A stretch of DNA of 64,000 nt from Paraburkholderia mimosarum LMG 23256 = NBRC 106338 (lineage in GTDB: Bacteria; Pseudomonadota; Gammaproteobacteria; Burkholderiales; Burkholderiaceae): contig NZ_BBJJ01000027.1 in assembly GCF_000739815.1 (NCBI RefSeq), positions 1 through 64,000 on the forward strand, in the 5' to 3' direction. Every line of letters begins with the position of its first letter. The first letter of the stretch is position 1. Below the pieces are notes generated by a model, which was not told where the DNA came from, ran no database searches, and saw only the letters and a list, made by a program, of their open reading frames with translations. Positions 17,593 through 25,300 of the stretch are shown one piece after another. The position numbers and the translations under genes are program-made.

Positions 17593-19113
17593 TCACGCAG
17601 CGCGCCGGTCCAGCACGGCGCGCGCATACGCGAGCGTGCCGTCCTTCGCGCTCAGGCGACGAGCGGCGCTTTCGTTGCCGCGCACGAGCGCGTAGCGCAG
17701 CGTCGCACCGTGCCGGAAGCTCTGGATCGTGCAATAGCCCTCGCTGATCGCGCGATCGACGTGCTCGACGCCAGTCAGCTCGCCTTGGCCCGGTCCGATG
17801 TAGCGGGCGCGGGCCGCTACCTCGCGGGCTTCCTTCAGGTCGCGCTCGGCATCGCGTTCGGCCTTCGCCTGCGCCGCGTCGCGCTCCCACTGCGCCTGCT
17901 CATCTTCGTTGAAGCCGCAAAGGTGAAACACGGCGCGGCGACGGGCGGCGGAACGCAGTCCGAGAACCTTCACGCCGAGGACCTCGTGGAACGCCATCTT
18001 GCTCGAACGGTTATGCTCGTCCGAGGTGTCCAGCACGTCGAGCAGCAAGCCGACATTGCGTTCGTCCAGCGCGCGAGAGAGACGGTTGCCGTACGCGAAG
18101 GTATGGCGCCCGTGCTCGAGCCGCGCGATGTTGCAGCGATGCCGGTGCAAGCGCCGGCTGATGTTGCCCGCGGCCAGCTCCCTGTCGGCGTAGTCGATCG
18201 CACGCTTGCGCACGGTGTCGGCAACGAGCTCGCGCACGCGCTTCGCGAGTGGCGAGACCGGTTCGCCCACATCGACCGGCTGGTCGAACGTGGCAGGCAG
18301 CGGCAGATCGTCGATGAGGCCGTTGGCATGCAGCACGTCCTCGACCTCGGGGTGGCTCGGGCGGTCGGGCAGCAGCCGCGCGACCATGGTCAGGATGTCG
18401 GCATTCTGTGCGTCGATCGTCTTGCCGTTGTGCTTCATCACGGAGACGACCGGTTCCAGCTTGGCACCAGGCATGGCGCCGCGCAATTCCGGCACGCGGA
18501 TGAGCGTTTGCGCCCAGTACGGGCCGTAGCGGAATGCTCCGGCGTTTTTCCGGTAGTCATCGAGCACCGCCTCGGGCACCGGCAGGTTCGCGAGCAGTGC
18601 ATAGGCGACCTGCACTTCGTGGCGGCTGTTGACGTCGCGGGTTCCGGGAATCGCGGGACCGCAGTAGCCGAAGCTGAAAAGGCGCGTCATGGTCTCGATG
18701 CAGAGTTCGCAAAGCTCGAACCGGCGACCGCGCTCGCGCGCTTGCGAAGTGGCCGCCTCGACCTGGTTGGTCGAGAGCAGCAGCTGCGGCTTACGGCACA
18801 CATCCACGAACTCGAACAGGCCGTCCCAGTCCGCTGCGCGGATCTGCCACGACTCGCGCTGCGCGCCTTCGTCATCGAGGAATCCGGCGCTGCGCACCTC
18901 CTCGAGCATGGTGGTGACGATCGACTCCGCGCTGCCGGACTGACGAAGCGCCAGTTCGCCGTTGTAGCGGGTGACGCTCACGTCGGCCGGCGCACCGCGA
19001 AGCTCGATGAGGGCCGTGTCGGTTGCCCGCACGCGCTCGTCGCGGAACAGATTGAAGAGACCGGCGAGAGTGCGGGTCGAGAGAACGGCGTCGGGAATGG
19101 AAAGCGTGTACAT
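17593..19113 (-). CDS. Large hypothetical plasmid protein
   Basis: A 506-residue soluble protein starting MYTLSIPDAVL; ATG 19113 has an AGGAG site 10 nt upstream. The C-terminal third contains a charged coiled-coil-like stretch (QAKAERDAERDLKEA). The middle has RRLHRHRCNIARLEHGRH, rich in His and Arg. No catalytic motif is evident. It has its own nested leader hairpin and its own terminator, so it is probably a single-gene transcript. No family recognised. Confidence 0.75.
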   Translation of the reverse strand: MYTLSIPDAVLSTRTLAGLFNLFRDERVRATDTALIELRGAPADVSVTRYNGELALRQSGSAESIVTTMLEEVRSAGFLDDEGAQRESWQIRAADWDGLFEFVDVCRKPQLLLSTNQVEAATSQARERGRRFELCELCIETMTRLFSFGYCGPAIPGTRDVNSRHEVQVAYALLANLPVPEAVLDDYRKNAGAFRYGPYWAQTLIRVPELRGAMPGAKLEPVVSVMKHNGKTIDAQNADILTMVARLLPDRPSHPEVEDVLHANGLIDDLPLPATFDQPVDVGEPVSPLAKRVRELVADTVRKRAIDYADRELAAGNISRRLHRHRCNIARLEHGRHTFAYGNRLSRALDERNVGLLLDVLDTSDEHNRSSKMAFHEVLGVKVLGLRSAARRRAVFHLCGFNEDEQAQWERDAAQAKAERDAERDLKEAREVAARARYIGPGQGELTGVEHVDRAISEGYCTIQSFRHGATLRYALVRGNESAARRLSAKDGTLAYARAVLDRRAA

Positions 19114-19144
19114 GGATGAGAGGCTCCTGTGAGGCGAAGCATCA

Positions 19145-19171
19145 CCCGTCCGGGGCGATGCCCCGCAAGGG
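19145..19171 (-). promoter_or_regulatory. Nested leader hairpin before the 506-residue gene
   Basis: The minus strand reads CCC-ttg-CGGGGCATCGCCCCG-gac-GGG: inner stem CGGGGC with loop ATC, outer stem CCC/GGG. It lies 32 nt before ATG 19113. Confidence 0.6.
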
Positions 19172-19196
19172 AAAAAAGAAACGGAAAAGTTGAAGG

Positions 19197-19616
19197 TCAA
19201 TCGATATCGAGCAGGCGCGACACGACCGCAGCGACCGACCAGGCGAGCGTGCGGTTCAGCGTCTTAATGCGGATGAGCGGCACGCTGCCCCAATGGCCAT
19301 TGCCGTCGCCCTTCTCGTGAAAGCGGACGTGCTCGATGTGGACGGTCCAGCCTTCGGAACGGCCGCGCTCGACAGACAGGCACAGGCGTTCCCGTGGCCC
19401 GCCTGTCTGCGGCCATGGCGCAGTTTCGCGCAGGCCGTAGACGTTAGTCTTCGCGTCGCCGACGTAGTTGGCGATGCAGACCCACTCCGGTTCGAGTTCG
19501 GTCATGCGAAGTTGGCGGCCGATTGCGTGGGTCACCTCGGCGACTGTCTTGCCCAGCGTGTCGAACGGCGCTGCCGCGAGTGCGACAGGCAGATCGAGTT
19601 CAAGGGTTGATTGCAT
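19197..19616 (-). CDS. Hypothetical plasmid protein (139 aa)
   Basis: A 139-residue soluble protein starting MQSTLELDLPVAL at 19616 with an AGGAT site upstream; the longer frame would cross a hairpin. The mixed alpha/beta pattern includes VYGLRETAPWP and a C-terminal basic/hydrophobic helix (LAWSVAAVVSRLLDI). Family not recognised. Confidence 0.65.
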   Translation of the reverse strand: MQSTLELDLPVALAAAPFDTLGKTVAEVTHAIGRQLRMTELEPEWVCIANYVGDAKTNVYGLRETAPWPQTGGPRERLCLSVERGRSEGWTVHIEHVRFHEKGDGNGHWGSVPLIRIKTLNRTLAWSVAAVVSRLLDID

Positions 19617-19629
19617 GTTTTCGATCCTG

Positions 19630-19664
19630 AAAAGAAAAAGGGCCACACCGTGAGGTGCAGCCCT
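19630..19664 (-). terminator. Hairpin with T-rich tail before the 139-residue gene
   Basis: The minus strand reads GGGC-TGCACCTCACGGTGTG-GCCC followed by TTTTTCTTTTC. It may terminate transcription from the small genes upstream or act in the leader of the 139-residue gene. Confidence 0.5.
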
Positions 19665-19707
19665 TGACTCGGATTTGCCGGCGTCAGCCGGCGCTACAGT
19701 GAATTGT

Positions 19708-19821
19708 TCAGTGCGAATGCCCGCGGCGTTCGCGATCGGCCTTGCGGCCATTGTGGTCCATGACGAGACCCAACGCGCTGAACGCGATTGCGACCGCCAG
19801 TGCGAAGAAACTCCAACCCAT
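19708..19821 (-). CDS. Small single-pass membrane protein (37 aa)
   Basis: MGWSFFALAVAIAFSALGLV is one membrane helix, followed by a basic tail (NGRKADRERRGHSH). The start is 3 nt after the stop of the upstream gene. The longer frame starting at 19911 lies inside that gene and was rejected. Confidence 0.5.
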   Translation of the reverse strand: MGWSFFALAVAIAFSALGLVMDHNGRKADRERRGHSH

Positions 19822-19823
19822 AG

Positions 19824-20300
19824 TTAGTCTCCGTTCATCGACACGATACCTGCATAAAAGAGTACCACAGCGGCAACGCACAAATTGAGCTCGGCGAGGA
19901 CATTCTGCCACCCCCAGGTCGTCGTCGAGTGCCAGAAACCGGTTGCGCCGATCGTCGCGCCCGCAGAGAGCGTGTGGAGGTAGCGTCCGGCCTGCTGGCG
20001 CTGGTCCTTGGTTGGCTGACGAATGAACTGTCGAAGCCGCGCGACGAAGCCTTTCGCGGGCGGCCTGACCGCCTGCCCGGCGGGAAGCCGGAAGTCGCCG
20101 CGCGAAGTGGGCTCAATATCGATCTTCTGCCCGTGAAACGTCGCCTTGATGGAAGGTCGCGCTTCCGTCGTATCGAGCTCGCGCACAATCTGCTTGAGAC
20201 GCTCCGAAACAAGCACGTCGCCAGTCTCTTGATTCCACGTAGCCTGGTCGACGATCGTCAGGCCGCCCGCGTATTCGATTTCTATCTCGATGATCTGCAT
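19824..20300 (-). CDS. Hypothetical protein with C-terminal membrane region
   Basis: A 158-residue protein. The soluble N-terminal 80 residues (MQIIEIEIEYAGGLTIV...) are followed by a basic linker and two hydrophobic segments near the C-terminus (AGATIGATGFW, LCVAAVVLFYAGIV). It sits between the 130-residue gene and the 37-residue membrane peptide, with 11-nt and 2-nt gaps, suggesting one transcript. No family recognised. Confidence 0.65.
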   Translation of the reverse strand: MQIIEIEIEYAGGLTIVDQATWNQETGDVLVSERLKQIVRELDTTEARPSIKATFHGQKIDIEPTSRGDFRLPAGQAVRPPAKGFVARLRQFIRQPTKDQRQQAGRYLHTLSAGATIGATGFWHSTTTWGWQNVLAELNLCVAAVVLFYAGIVSMNGD

Positions 20301-20311
20301 CGGAGGCCCTC

Positions 20312-20704
20312 CTAGCGGCGTTCGTGATCGAGCCCGTTGGCAAGGCGCAGCGAGCCGAGCATCGCCTCATAGCCCTCGCGCGACGATATCTGCTCGAGAC
20401 TCACCGCGTTATCGCCACCGCCCGAAAGGTCGGCGCGGCCGCGGCGGGTGCGGAACGAAACGGCGACACTGTTGCGCGCCGGTGCGTCCGCCACCTCAAT
20501 GATGAGGCGCCCGGTGTTGAGCCTCACGCGGCAACCCTGACCCTGTGCGGCCGGATGCTCGGTGATGTCGTGTTCGCCCGTGCGCAGACGCAGGTCGCCT
20601 GCCACGCGGCGCAGGAAACCCCGCGCGCGGCGTGTGATTTCAGTCTCGCGTGCCGCGCCCGCACTGCGGCGGTCGGCATGGAGTACTTTCGTAATGTGAT
20701 TCAT
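20312..20704 (-). CDS. Hypothetical plasmid protein (130 aa)
   Basis: A 130-residue basic, soluble protein starting MNHITKVLHADRRS at 20704 (GAGG site upstream). Arg-rich N-terminal half, then a beta-rich region (CRVRLNTGRLIIEVADAP). No family recognised. Confidence 0.65.
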   Translation of the reverse strand: MNHITKVLHADRRSAGAARETEITRRARGFLRRVAGDLRLRTGEHDITEHPAAQGQGCRVRLNTGRLIIEVADAPARNSVAVSFRTRRGRADLSGGGDNAVSLEQISSREGYEAMLGSLRLANGLDHERR

Positions 20705-20718
20705 GGAAACCTCGAAAC

Positions 20719-20760
20719 AAAAAAATGGCGAGGCGTCCCGGAAAGGGAAACGCCTCGCCG
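20719..20760 (-). terminator. Terminator after the lipoprotein gene
   Basis: Minus-strand GGCGAGGCG/CGCCTCGCC stem followed by ATTTTTTT, about 50 nt past the lipoprotein stop. It is also within the leader of the 130-residue gene, so it could attenuate that gene. Confidence 0.75.
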
Positions 20761-20808
20761 TGCTGGAGAGGAAGGCCGGCATGTCGCCGGCGAATGAAAA
20801 AAAGCGCC

Positions 20809-21273
20809 TCAGTGCGTGACGCGCACGCCAGAGCTGCTGGTGACTAGCAGAACCTGGTCGCCCGGCTTGAAGTGCTGGTCGTCAGGCTGCGTGACCACGA
20901 GCATCGAACCGTTGGCCTTGCGGACCACGATTTCGAGGCCAGCGGTGCGTGAGAGCGCAGCGCCTACGCGTTGTGCGATGACGCCTGCACCTGCGCCTGA
21001 GATCGCACCTGCGATGTAGCGGCCGTTGCCATTGCCGATCACCTGCGAACCGAGAAACGCACTCGCGCCCGCCGTGATGAGGCTGACCAGTCCCGTGCCA
21101 TCGCCCGGCGTCTGGATCGTGATGTTGCGCACGCGAACTACCGTGACTTCCTCCAGGCTACCTGTTCGTTGAACGTCGGAACGCTGGTAGACGTCGGGCG
21201 AGCCGAAGTCAGTCATGTTCGCGCAGGCGGCGAGCGTGGAGAGGAGAAGGATGGAGAAGAGAGTACGGATCAT
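20809..21273 (-). CDS. SlyB-like glycine-zipper outer-membrane lipoprotein
   Basis: A 154-residue lipoprotein with a signal peptide ending in the lipobox LAAC (Cys 17). The mature protein has a VRVRNITIQ strand, a Gly-rich zipper (GNGRYIAGAISGAGAGVIAQ) and a beta-rich C-terminus ending SSGVRVTH, as in SlyB/Pcp-type 17-kDa antigen lipoproteins. It is expected in the outer membrane facing the periplasm. A plasmid-borne copy may help envelope integrity or entry exclusion; that is inference. Confidence 0.8.
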   Translation of the reverse strand: MIRTLFSILLLSTLAACANMTDFGSPDVYQRSDVQRTGSLEEVTVVRVRNITIQTPGDGTGLVSLITAGASAFLGSQVIGNGNGRYIAGAISGAGAGVIAQRVGAALSRTAGLEIVVRKANGSMLVVTQPDDQHFKPGDQVLLVTSSSGVRVTH

Positions 21274-21301
21274 GGTTGCCTCACGAAATTGCGGGCAACC
21301 G

Positions 21302-21330
21302 TCCCGTCAGGGGCGTTTGCCCTGTCGGGA
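21302..21330 (-). promoter_or_regulatory. Nested leader hairpin before the lipoprotein gene
   Basis: Minus strand TCCCGACAGGGC ... GCCCCTGACGGGA, nested stems 29 nt before ATG 21273. A CAGACCGG/CCGGTCTG hairpin lies further upstream (21355-21375). Confidence 0.55.
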
Positions 21331-21387
21331 AGAGATGGATGAAGCGAAAGGCGCAGACCGGACAAACCGGTCTGCGTATGGCTGTCC

Positions 21388-21633
21388 TCAGGACAAGCGA
21401 TTCAAGTTGTGAAGCTCGACGTGGCCGCTCGAGACGAGACGGCGTTCGGCATCAAACGGCAGGTCATAGTCCCAGATTACCGTGGCGGTGCGATCGCTCC
21501 AGACCGAGACAATCGTAGCGGGGTGAAGCTGGGGCGGACTGGACTGAACGTCCTGTGCCATGACACGTTGCTTCTCAGAAAAACCATTCAGTTCCGAAAC
21601 CTTGAAAGCGGGTTGAGCGGAAACGTTCAGCAT
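21388..21633 (-). CDS. Small hypothetical protein (81 aa)
   Basis: An 81-residue protein, MLNVSAQPAFKVSEL..., with a beta-rich centre (ATIVSVWSDRTATVIWDYDL). The AGGAG site, nested hairpin and box promoter upstream show it is a real, individually regulated gene. Function unknown. Confidence 0.65.
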   Translation of the reverse strand: MLNVSAQPAFKVSELNGFSEKQRVMAQDVQSSPPQLHPATIVSVWSDRTATVIWDYDLPFDAERRLVSSGHVELHNLNRLS

Positions 21634-21863
21634 GGTGCGGCTCCTGAAAGGAAAAAGGGGAGCCGCATCCCTTCCGGGAGTGGGCTCCCAGGGGGATCAA
21701 AAGATGGAGGCAGGACAGTCGTCCGGCCGGTGAGACAAGCAGAAGGCACAACGGCAAGCCGCTGTGGTCAGGTCGATGCGCCAAAAGCGCGAGGAATAGG
21801 GACAGTCTACGGGTCGGCGGTCGCTGCGCCGACCGGAATGATCGCGAAAACCACCTGGCTTTC
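21634..21863 (-). promoter_or_regulatory. Box promoter and structured leader for the 81-residue gene
   Basis: Minus strand: box 21835-21863 (GAAAGCC ... GCGATCATT), 27 nt, -10 TAGACT (21804-21809), dyad GCGC-N5-GCGC (21778-21790), then a leader with the nested hairpin at 21669-21695 next to an AGGAG site. Confidence 0.7.
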
Positions 21864-21959
21864 GTCTCGCGGGGTCGCCCTCACCTCGCGCACGATGTTC
21901 GCTGTACCGCGACGTCGTTGTATCGCCCCGGACTCAGCACCAACTCTCGACGACCCATC

Positions 21960-22661
21960 ATGCCCAGCTTTATCCAGTCCACGCCGCCGATCGCCAGTAT
22001 CGGGCTCCTCGCCGATCTGACCGGCGTTGCAGGTGCGCTCGGTGCGATCATGCCGGATCTTTCTGCAGCGATCGCCAGCACGGTCCTGCGTTCGCTCGGC
22101 GAGGACACACATACACGTTCCGTGCGGCGGCATGAGCGCGTGCTCGGTGCGCTCGCGTGCGCGAGCGTCGGGATCGTGGCGCTCACAACGACCGGGCTGT
22201 CGCTGGCCGCCCTTGCCGCCTGCCTGCTGTGCCTCCCGTTGCTTGTCGCAGCGGACATCGATCGCCGCCACCATCTGCTGCCCGACCTGATCACGATTCC
22301 GCTGCTCTGGCTCGGCCTCTTGCTCAATCTTGGCGCCATCGTCACGCCGCTAAACGATGCCGTCATCGGCGCAGTGACGGGCTACCTCGGGCTTCGCACC
22401 CTATCGTGGGGCGTCGCGGCCGCGAGCCGTTCGGAAGGCATCGGCCACGGCGACTTCAAGCTCGTTGCCGCGCTGGGTGCGTGGCTGGGCTGGCAGGCGC
22501 TGCCGGCCATCCTATTCATCGCCGCCGCGCTCGCGGTCCTCACCGGACTGTTGCATGCTGCATCGACCCGGGCGCGCACGCTCCCGCGCCTCGCGTTCGG
22601 GCCGTCGCTCGCGGCCGCCGGAATATTCGTTCTGTTCGTACCGTCGCTGCGGCACTGGTGA
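21960..22661 (+). CDS. A24-type prepilin peptidase
   Basis: A 233-residue polytopic aspartic protease that would cleave type IV prepilin leaders at the inner membrane. The two catalytic aspartates are seen in VAADIDRRHHLLPDLIT and GIGHGDFKLVAALGAWLG (GxGD-type motif). The cytoplasmic zinc/methylase domain of full PilD is replaced by a short N-terminus. It is oriented opposite to its neighbours, and no type IV pilin gene is visible, so its substrate may be encoded elsewhere on the element. Confidence 0.85.
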   Translation: MPSFIQSTPPIASIGLLADLTGVAGALGAIMPDLSAAIASTVLRSLGEDTHTRSVRRHERVLGALACASVGIVALTTTGLSLAALAACLLCLPLLVAADIDRRHHLLPDLITIPLLWLGLLLNLGAIVTPLNDAVIGAVTGYLGLRTLSWGVAAASRSEGIGHGDFKLVAALGAWLGWQALPAILFIAAALAVLTGLLHAASTRARTLPRLAFGPSLAAAGIFVLFVPSLRHW

Positions 22662-22693
22662 CGCTCGCCGCGCACACAGAGGTACAACGGACG

Positions 22694-22728
22694 AAAAAAA
22701 GCGCCGCCCGTTTGAAAGGGCGGCGCTT
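22694..22728 (-). terminator. Terminator at the end of the PRTRC region
   Basis: Minus strand AAGCGCCGCCC/GGGCGGCGCTT stem followed by seven T residues, 26 nt after the stop at 22755. Confidence 0.88.
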
Positions 22729-22754
22729 GGGTCAAGAGAGCAGCCGATACCGCA

Positions 22755-23229
22755 TCACCGGGCCGGCCCTCGCGATTCGCTCACCTTCAGCAGGTGCAGC
22801 GACCAGAAGGCCAGCACCACGCCGAATGCGAACACGGCCACACAGGCGCGGACGTTATCGATGAGCAGGCCATCGACAAACGCCAGCGCACTCACGAACG
22901 GCTTGAGCGTCCACTCCTGCACCTTCGTGCGCACCGCGGGCATGAACTGCGGCTCTGCGTACCGGAACGCCACACGGGCGAGGTATTCAACGCCGCAGAA
23001 GAGCGAACCGAACGCCGTCGCACCGAGGAGCAGCGGAAGCCACTTCTCGCCTCCGAGCCAGTACATCGTGTAGCGATACGCGTACTCGTCCTGCAGCGAC
23101 GGCTTCGGGATGGCGTGCGATGGTGGCGAGCAGCCAGCCAAAGACGAACATCGGCACGACGCCGTACAGCATGAACACGAGCGTTCGCGCTGCCAGCTTC
23201 GTGTCTCGGTCGAACAGTTTTTTCAACAT
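22755..23229 (-). pseudogene. Membrane protein gene with a frameshift
   Basis: The start MLKKLFDRDTKLAARTLV (ATG 23229) and a first membrane helix (VFMLYGVVPMFVFGWLLATI) are in one frame. The rest (IPKPSLQDEYAYRYTMYWLG to LLKVSESRGPAR, stop 22755) is in the next frame. The switch lies near 23112-23130. Both halves have coding character and together give about 157 residues with at least three membrane helices. A one-base indel, assembly error or programmed slip would all fit. It lies downstream of the altered ThiF gene and is not a usual PRTRC member. Family not recognised. Confidence 0.55.
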
Positions 23230-23929
23230 CACGAACTTCCTTTTGAGGTATGCGCAAGGACCGCCCCTCCCAGTGAGAGACGAAGTCCTTGCAGTGGAGA
23301 AATGAGTCACACGCACGCGTATAGCGTTGCGCTGGCCTGATGGCCGGTGACTCGATGAGGTCAGCCCTTGTCGTATCGTCGCCCTTGTCGTTCTTTGCAT
23401 TCAGCAGGTCCGGAAACAGGTCGCCCACGTGGGGCAACCGGTCGTGCCGGGGCTTGCCGAATTCGCCGAGGATGACCTGGCCGCGATCCGTCTCGTTGCC
23501 GCAGTCGAGGTAGTAGCGACACTTGCCCCGCTTTGCGGCCTGCACGATGGCGTGGCGCGCGCGTCGCGAATCGACGCAGCCAATCACGAGATCGGCATGC
23601 AGGTTGATCTGCGAATCGACGCGTCGCGGCTCGGCAATCCAGTCCGTGCCCATCAGCAGGTTCAGCCGGTTCACGAGCAGCGTCGCCTTGTACTGGCCGA
23701 CGTCGTTCGGATAGAACCCCTGCCTGCCGACGTTGAACTCGCTTACCGTGTCATCGTCGTAGACCGTGCACTCGATACCACCGGGGTGACCAAGCTCCAC
23801 CATCGCGTGATGCAGGCGCGCGAGCGACGGCAACAATGCGCTGCCGGTCCCGCCCGCTCCGACCACGACGACTTTCCAGGCGCCCCGCGTCATGTGCTCG
23901 GGGGTAGCATGCAGAACCGGGGTGCTCAT
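22892..23929 (-). CDS. PRTRC-system ThiF/E1-like protein, 3' end replaced
   Basis: E1-like adenylating Rossmann protein of the PRTRC cassette. The nucleotide-binding loop VVVVGAGGTGSALLPSLARL is at residues 20-39, followed by the acidic strand VYDDDTVSEFNVGRQGF and the adenylation region DLVIGCVDSRRARHA. Homology holds to about residue 187 (FPDLLNAKNDKGDD, near 23370). The usual C-terminal helix-rich tail with an SCSLAEAL-type motif is absent, and the frame runs on through Arg-rich sequence overlapping the next gene. A rearrangement seems to have removed about 60 residues. It overlaps protein A by ATGA. Confidence 0.75.
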   Translation of the reverse strand: MSTPVLHATPEHMTRGAWKVVVVGAGGTGSALLPSLARLHHAMVELGHPGGIECTVYDDDTVSEFNVGRQGFYPNDVGQYKATLLVNRLNLLMGTDWIAEPRRVDSQINLHADLVIGCVDSRRARHAIVQAAKRGKCRYYLDCGNETDRGQVILGEFGKPRHDRLPHVGDLFPDLLNAKNDKGDDTTRADLIESPAIRPAQRYTRACDSFLHCKDFVSHWEGRSLRIPQKEVRDVEKTVRPRHEAGSANARVHAVRRRADVRLWLAARHHRTPSRSRRCRTSTRIATRCTGSEARSGFRCSSVRRRSVRSSAALNTSPVWRSGTQSRSSCPRCARRCRSGRSSRS

Positions 23930-24561
23930 ACGACCTCCCCGGCCAGCGCCGACAGCCAGTGCGCCGGAGCGCCCGCCTGAACCTCGAAGCGGCCTTTCGC
24001 GCACAGACGCAATGCAATCGACGGCGTGCGATCGCAGTTGCCCAGCACGAGCGCGAGCTTCACGTCGTGCAGGTCATCGCGATCATCGGTCGACGAGAAA
24101 TACGCCCTCCCGTGGCCGTGCGAATGGCAGTCAACGACCAGCCACTCGCCCTCGCGCAATTGCGGACGCTCATAGTGTAGATGGCCCGGACCGTGCGAGA
24201 GCGATGCGAGGCGCTCCATGCGAAAGCGCCCCGTCACTGCGTCCCACACGATCCACGCTCCCACCTCGTTGGGCAGCGCCGCCCGCGCGAGGCGGGCGAA
24301 CTCCACAACGAGCACGGCAGGAATCGCGCCGCAGCGCAGCTCCGTCAGTTCCTGCGCCTGGCCATACGGTACCGGCGTATGCCAGTCGAATGAGCCAAGG
24401 CGCCGGACCAGCCGGATCCACGGACGGTCGATCTCAAGAAACACGCCGTTTGACGCGATGAGCAGACGCTCGCCGGGACCGGACATCGGCGCCACCAGTT
24501 CACGCGTGGGCACCATGACCGACGGAAATGAGCCCTGCAGGACGTTATCGACAGGATTCAT
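23926..24561 (-). CDS. PRTRC system protein A (JAB/MPN-like)
   Basis: A 211-residue protein with a JAMM-like zinc signature near residue 145: VDCHSHGHGRAYFSSTDDRD, i.e. HxH followed by S and D at the expected spacing. JAB/MPN proteins hydrolyse isopeptide bonds or process ubiquitin-like tails. In the cassette it is paired with ThiF (E1-like), protein B (E2-like) and protein C (Ub-like). ATGA overlaps on both sides show tight translational coupling. Confidence 0.82.
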   Translation of the reverse strand: MNPVDNVLQGSFPSVMVPTRELVAPMSGPGERLLIASNGVFLEIDRPWIRLVRRLGSFDWHTPVPYGQAQELTELRCGAIPAVLVVEFARLARAALPNEVGAWIVWDAVTGRFRMERLASLSHGPGHLHYERPQLREGEWLVVDCHSHGHGRAYFSSTDDRDDLHDVKLALVLGNCDRTPSIALRLCAKGRFEVQAGAPAHWLSALAGEVV

Positions 24562-25286
24562 TTGGCACCCCCGATCTGGCCTGCGACCAGCTTGCCGGCC
24601 GTCGCATCCTTCATCGGAACGAGCACTTCGAGCGGAAACGCCTCGAACTTCCCGTCCAGCATGTCGGTCCAGAAAGCATGAAAGCCGTCCTTGTACTCAA
24701 CGCGCTTGCCACCGGGATTCGGGTGCGTGAAGGCGGAGGCGAAGAAGCCCTCTTCCCAGCCGTCGATGGCAGACGCCTCGATGCGCCGCGGAACCTTGGC
24801 CGACCCGATGCAGATCTGCCCGTGGTCCCAGGTGTTGAAGTACGGCGGCTCAAAGAGTGCCGTGCCCGCCTCGGGACGTGCGTCGCCCTTCACCGCAAAG
24901 ACGCGGAAACCGCCCGCGCCCGCCTGAAACACCAGGCCCGGATGTGGCACGACTGCCGTGCGCTCACCCACCTTCCTGCACTGAAAGAACACACGTCGAC
25001 GCGCCGGTGGAGTCCACCACGTCACCGCGGCCGACGTCACGCCCAGCACGTTGCCCGGCAGGAACTCGGCGCGCGGCGCCGCGTTGCGATCGAGTTGCAC
25101 CAGTGCATCGATGAGAGCACGGCGGCTTAACGGCCGTCCGGCGCCGATCACCGGTCGCCCGGATTCACGCTCCGCTGCGACTGCATGCACCGTCGCGTAA
25201 CACGAACCATCCCGTGCCGAATACAGCAAGAGGGCCGAAGACAGGGCAACGTCATGCCCGGTCTGGCCGATATGAACACCTTTCAT
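24558..25286 (-). CDS. PRTRC system protein B (E2-like)
   Basis: A 242-residue protein starting MKGVHIGQTG at 25286, with an AGGAG site 7 nt upstream. The region YFNTWDHGQICIGSAKVPR (about 165) carries the single conserved Cys of the prokaryotic E2-like family D. This residue would receive a Ub-like protein from the E1-like ThiF partner. Biochemical function in PRTRC has not, to my knowledge, been shown. Confidence 0.82.
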   Translation of the reverse strand: MKGVHIGQTGHDVALSSALLLYSARDGSCYATVHAVAAERESGRPVIGAGRPLSRRALIDALVQLDRNAAPRAEFLPGNVLGVTSAAVTWWTPPARRRVFFQCRKVGERTAVVPHPGLVFQAGAGGFRVFAVKGDARPEAGTALFEPPYFNTWDHGQICIGSAKVPRRIEASAIDGWEEGFFASAFTHPNPGGKRVEYKDGFHAFWTDMLDGKFEAFPLEVLVPMKDATAGKLVAGQIGGAK

Positions 25287-25300
25287 TAAAGAACTCCTGG

